The notes beneath the pieces are model-generated. The model was given only the letters and a program-made list of their open reading frames with translations. It was not told where the DNA came from and did not search any database. Below, in pieces: positions 63,986-64,000 of a stretch of DNA of 64,000 bases. The position numbers and the translations under genes were made by a program. How positions within the stretch are numbered: the first letter of the stretch is position 1; the number at the start of each line of letters is the position of its first letter. The stretch is from a virus, in IMG/VR virus record IMGVR_UViG_3300018875_000005, positions 1 through 64,000 of that record. One strand, given 5' to 3'.

Positions 63986-64000
63986 ATGACCGACACCATC
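63986..64000 (+). CDS. Start of a further gene (partial)
   Basis: An ATG at 63986 after GAGAGGACACCCCTGCC opens a frame (MTDTI) that runs off the window. The SD (GAGAGGA) and position in the operon support a real start; nothing can be said about function. Confidence 0.4.

Noticed and set aside
1-64000. CRISPR arrays, rRNA and tRNA genes
   Set aside because: No regularly spaced repeats of CRISPR type, no rRNA sequence and no convincing tRNA T-arm (GGTTCGAnTCC) with matching acceptor stem were seen by eye; a tRNA scan was not possible.

Overview
This 64 kb window is very GC-rich DNA from a Streptomyces-like actinomycete mobile element, and it reads best as a phage-plasmid. It combines a complete siphovirus late module (terminase, portal, capsid, tail, lysis), a plasmid partition operon (parA-parB with palindromic ParB-type sites), a wHTH replication-type protein beside a DciA-like gene, and a plasmid-type FtsK/TraB double-stranded DNA translocase. 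WhiB-like proteins, GTG starts, very high GC3 and actinophage small-protein families support the host assignment. No ribosomal or clear tRNA gene was seen. Whether the element is linear or circular, and its full length, cannot be decided here because genes run to both edges.

Layout. 0-6.5 kb: a dense GAACC/GGTTCGCGAACC array, membrane and coiled-coil genes, the TraB-like translocase and an Mrr-like nuclease (transfer module). 6.9-32.3 kb: late genes all on the + strand: TerS, TerL, portal, scaffold, decoration, capsid, MuF-like, connectors, tail tube, tail chaperones G/GT with a GGGAAAA slippery site, an 1,799-aa tape measure, tail tip proteins, amidase-LysM endolysin, holin and membrane accessories. 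32.4-47.2 kb: an accessory/regulatory segment bounded by a perfect 34-bp inverted repeat. It holds two leftward operons, tandem tyrosine-recombinase genes, a PP2C phosphatase and WYL protein opposite a ribbon-helix-helix-type regulator, a Sak4-like ATPase, a C5 methyltransferase and a WhiB-like gene. 47.3-54.7 kb: replication and maintenance (wHTH Rep-like protein, DciA-like protein, parAB). 54.7-64 kb: non-coding regulatory DNA with a candidate small RNA, then a long early operon of small proteins ending in DUF5131, RusA-like resolvase, a second WhiB, a sigma-region-4-like HTH protein and SSB.

How it may work together. Sak4-like ATPase, SSB and RusA form a recombination set. DciA-like and wHTH proteins probably act in replication, and ParAB in stable inheritance. 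The transfer module could move the element by mycelial conjugation, and the late module could package it. One palindrome (TTGCGTACGCA core) recurs at four places. At three of them it overlaps the -35 box of promoters with the same 18-bp spacing, which suggests a shared repressor that coordinates the maintenance and early operons. Function names come from motif recognition by eye; no database search was run.
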